A program made the translations under genes and the position numbers. The notes beneath the pieces are model-generated. The model was given only the letters and a program-made list of their open reading frames with translations. It did no database searches and had not been told where the DNA came from. Shown here piece after piece: positions 61,901-64,000 of a DNA stretch of 64,000 bases; position 1 is the first letter of the stretch; each line of letters opens with the position of its first letter. Source of the stretch: Toxoplasma gondii ME49 (taxonomy: Eukaryota > Apicomplexa > Conoidasida > Eucoccidiorida > Sarcocystidae); NCBI RefSeq assembly GCF_000006565.2, contig NC_031480.1, forward strand, positions 3,259,529-3,323,528, written 5' to 3'.

Positions 61901-64000
61901 AGACACCCTTTTCGAGAGCGACGGAGACGCAGGAGACACAGAAGCGGCGAGCAACTGGGTGCGGCTCTCCTTGTGTTCTTCAGCGTGCTCTTTCGTGAGT
62001 GCGACGCCGTTTCGTGATCCAAGCGAAGGTCGACGATTCGAGGAGACAGAAGTCGAGGCAAGGCGCGCAGAGGAGGAAGATCAAAGACGCGAGATCGAAA
62101 GCGAAGTGCTCGAAGTCTACAATCTTCTAGGCAGCGACGTCTGGCGTTTCCTCACCGCGTCATTTGGGCAGGCTTGGAACGAGCTGGAGAGAGAGCGACA
62201 TCTCTTCGCGTTTTTCGCCCTTCGCGCGTCTTGTCGGGAAGCCAGCGAGGCAGGTGGAGACGACCGGAGCCGACGGCGGCGCAAACGGAAGGAGGAAGAA
62301 GAACTGCCTGATCAAGATGACGCACTCCCTGTTCGCGGCAGAAGGTACGCAGGACTGGCGCCGAGTCGTAGCGGAAAAGGCGTGTGTCTTTTGCAGTTCT
62401 AGCATCTCCGGCAAAGACAAAAAACGGTTTGAAGAGGCTAAAAGGGAATCCTTTTGCGAACAAATCTACTCAGAGAATCTCTGTGTGCCTACTGTCCTGT
62501 TTTCATTTAGGGAGTTGCACGTTTGTCTCTCGGGTCCACCTGCAGTTTCCGCGCGTGTCTCCCTGCTGTCTCTCTGCATTTCTTGTTCTCTCTGCACCGG
62601 GGGACTCTTTCTCTCCTCTCGCCGCTGCTTCCTTCTGTCTGTGCTTGCTACCTTCCCTCTTGGTTCTCTAGCTGCGGCTGCTGGGTGCCGGAACCTTGCA
62701 TTCCCAGTTCCTTAAGAGGCAGTGGCTCAGTTGAAACAGAGTCTGTGGCTCTGGACTACTTTTGGTATTCGTCGATGGTTTTCGCCGCATTCTGCAGACT
62801 GGAGCTGCCGCTGAAGCTGCTAGTCCCGTGCGTCCACGCCGCCATGGTGGCCTTCGTTGAGAAGCGGCGGCAGGCCAGACAACTAGAAACAGAGGAAACG
62901 CCAGGCTTCGCCAGAGAGCCCACAATGTCGCCTCTGATGCCCGAGGAGTCCTCACGCGCCAGTGGTCAGTTGTCCTGTGGTCACATGGCTACACGTGCAT
63001 CTCCCCAAAGATGGATATCAGGCGTAGTCTGGGTTCTGCAAAAGTCAACCCGGACATCCTATCTATGTATATATGCTCTTCATTTCAAGGTTATGCTTAC
63101 ATATATATATGTATAAATATATATATATATATAGATATATATATAGATATATATGTTTATGCATGGAGGGAGAGATAGATGTATATATGTATATATGCTT
63201 GCGGATGGATGGGTTGAGAGATACGTTGGTCGTTACGTTCAGGACAGGTGTGGTCTCCGTGCGTACGGCCCTCGCCTAGCGGTAGGTCTGTGTACAGCAT
63301 ATTCGTAGGTGTCATTTCTGAGGCAACTGGTGTATATAACATTTGTTCTGGTGTTGATGCATTCACAGCTACATCGATATCTGCCTCCTTTAAGCAGGAT
63401 ATCTATCACTTTTTCATGAAGTCTGTATGAGACTTCGAGGCCTTGGATGGGGCAGAATTTCCGTGGCAAGCGATTTACCGGGGCCTCGTTTTCTCTCTGC
63501 TGTGTCTGTTGCTCTGTAGACAAGGTGAGAAGGCAGTCGCATGGCGGAGTGTTTTCCCCCCGGTCAGCTTTGTCTCTCACACCTTCTTCACCCCATTGTT
63601 CTTCAGACAGAGAACAAGGTTCATCGCTGCCGGCGTCTTCCCCGCGTCGGGGGTCCCTCAGTTCCACGACGCGGGAGCCATCGACAGATCCAGCGTGTTG
63701 CGCCCTTTCGCGAGCTTCGCCTCGATCTTCGTCCCCACCCTCCGGCGCCGCATGCGTTCCCTCTCTCTCTGTCTCCTTGTCTCGACCTTCTGCGACTCTG
63801 TCGCTCCCCCTCGTGGAAGAAGTGATGGCTGTCCAGGGAGCGTTGCTCCGTCATCTGCTTTTCTCACCGACTCTGCAGGTGTTCTTGGACGTCTTCGAGG
63901 TGTGGTTTCAGCGCTATGCGTCTCTCTGTTCAGCGTACCAAACGTTTTTCTTCTCTGTCGCGCCGAATCTCTGTCCGCTTCTAGAAGCGTTTCTCCTTCT
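49934..64000 (+). CDS. ATAD2/Yta7-like AAA+ chromatin ATPase, giant (3' end outside window)
   Basis: Predicted nuclear AAA+ ATPase of the ATAD2/Yta7 type, which remodel or evict histones. Exons: 49934-54299, 54869-57333, 58189-58351, 59024-59065, 59142-59460, 59807-62344, and probably 62672-62964 and 63607-64000, over 3500 residues if all belong. The N terminus is Lys-rich ([11 protein letters not shown]) with a dense acidic stretch (51640-51950). AAA1 (about residue 1450 onward): [17 protein letters not shown], Walker [29 protein letters not shown], Walker [22 protein letters not shown], sensor GATN and Arg-finger region [10 protein letters not shown]. The 'LSKWVGE...FFDE(L/I)DG' wording is characteristic of ATAD2. 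A Ser-rich insert of over 400 residues precedes a degenerate AAA2 whose Walker A is lost ([13 protein letters not shown]) but which keeps the following helices ([17 protein letters not shown]). The donor at 59065 (GTTTGT) and the exons after 62344 are the weak points. Confidence 0.8.
51640..51960 (+). repeat. Acidic Glu/Asp codon tracts
   Basis: Repeated GAA/GAG/GAC codons inside the first exon of the AAA+ gene, coding several runs of Glu and Asp interrupted by Tyr and Ser. Acidic tracts ahead of AAA1 also occur in ATAD2/Yta7, where they are thought to help histone contact. Here they are compositional, without an exact repeat unit. Confidence 0.8.
57774..57802. repeat. TA microsatellite
   Basis: Short (TA)n run in the AAA+ gene intron between the exons ending at 57333 and starting at 58189. 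Confidence 0.75.
58414..58585. repeat. Compound TA/TAGGTATA array
   Basis: About 170 bases of (TA)n interrupted at intervals by GGTATATATATTCA-type units, in the intron after the exon ending at 58351. Confidence 0.88.
62345..64000 (+). other. Uncertain 3' exons of the AAA+ gene or the start of another gene
   Basis: If the donor after 62344 (AG|GTACGC) is not used, the AAA+ frame simply stops at 62402. If it is used, two further exons fit in phase: 62672-62964 (contains [20 protein letters not shown] and an Arg/Lys segment) and 63607 to the window end (Ser-rich, then [20 protein letters not shown]). Neither resembles a family I know. Alternatively the ATG at 62775 opens a separate small gene. 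The intron at 62965-63606 holds a TA repeat near 63096-63155 and possibly one more unplaced exon near 63425-63525. Confidence 0.45.
63096..63155. repeat. TA/TAGATA microsatellite
   Basis: (TA)n with TAGATATATA interruptions, in the putative intron between 62964 and 63607. Confidence 0.8.

Overview
This window reads as nuclear DNA of a coccidian apicomplexan of the Toxoplasma/Neospora/Hammondia group. The grounds are: near-balanced base composition; genes cut by many short introns with GT-AG borders and pyrimidine-rich acceptors; very long Ser/Pro-, Lys- and Glu-rich tracts inside otherwise conserved proteins; abundant TA and GA microsatellites; and polycystin-type channels, CDC50 proteins and flagellar assembly factors in one genome. 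Genus and species cannot be fixed from the sequence alone. All exon models below were built by hand from splice borders plus reading-frame phase and are not backed by transcripts.

Layout, left to right: (1) 1-11684, minus strand, a symplekin/Pta1-like mRNA 3'-end processing scaffold in at least 15 exons, running off the left edge. (2) 13164-15645, plus, a complete 203-residue DNAAF6/PIH1D3-like dynein-arm assembly factor in 7 exons, divergent from symplekin. (3) 16699-18623, minus, an ER membrane thioredoxin (TMX/PDI-like) with a CGHC active site. (4) 21049-22011, minus, an intronless PAP2-type lipid phosphatase. (5) 27157-36823, plus, a 1605-residue channel made of two complete polycystin (TRPP/PKD2-like) modules in tandem. 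(6) 39319-45810, minus, a CDC50/LEM3 P4-ATPase beta subunit with a roughly 590-residue disordered N-terminal extension. (7) 49934-64000 and beyond, plus, a giant ATAD2/Yta7-like AAA+ chromatin ATPase running off the right edge.

Between genes lie long spacers: divergent promoter regions at 11.7-13.2, 22.0-27.2 and 45.8-49.9 kb, and 3' spacers at 15.6-16.7, 18.6-21.0 and 36.8-39.3 kb. No rRNA, tRNA, CRISPR or transposase gene was recognised.

The genes are monocistronic and serve different processes: mRNA processing, flagellar assembly, ER redox folding, phosphatidic-acid turnover, cation influx, lipid flipping and chromatin. The PAP2 enzyme, polycystin channel and CDC50 subunit are neighbours that could all bear on lipid/calcium signalling, but that link is inference. 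The most striking feature is the fused double polycystin channel, whose two modules have clearly different pore and linker sequences.
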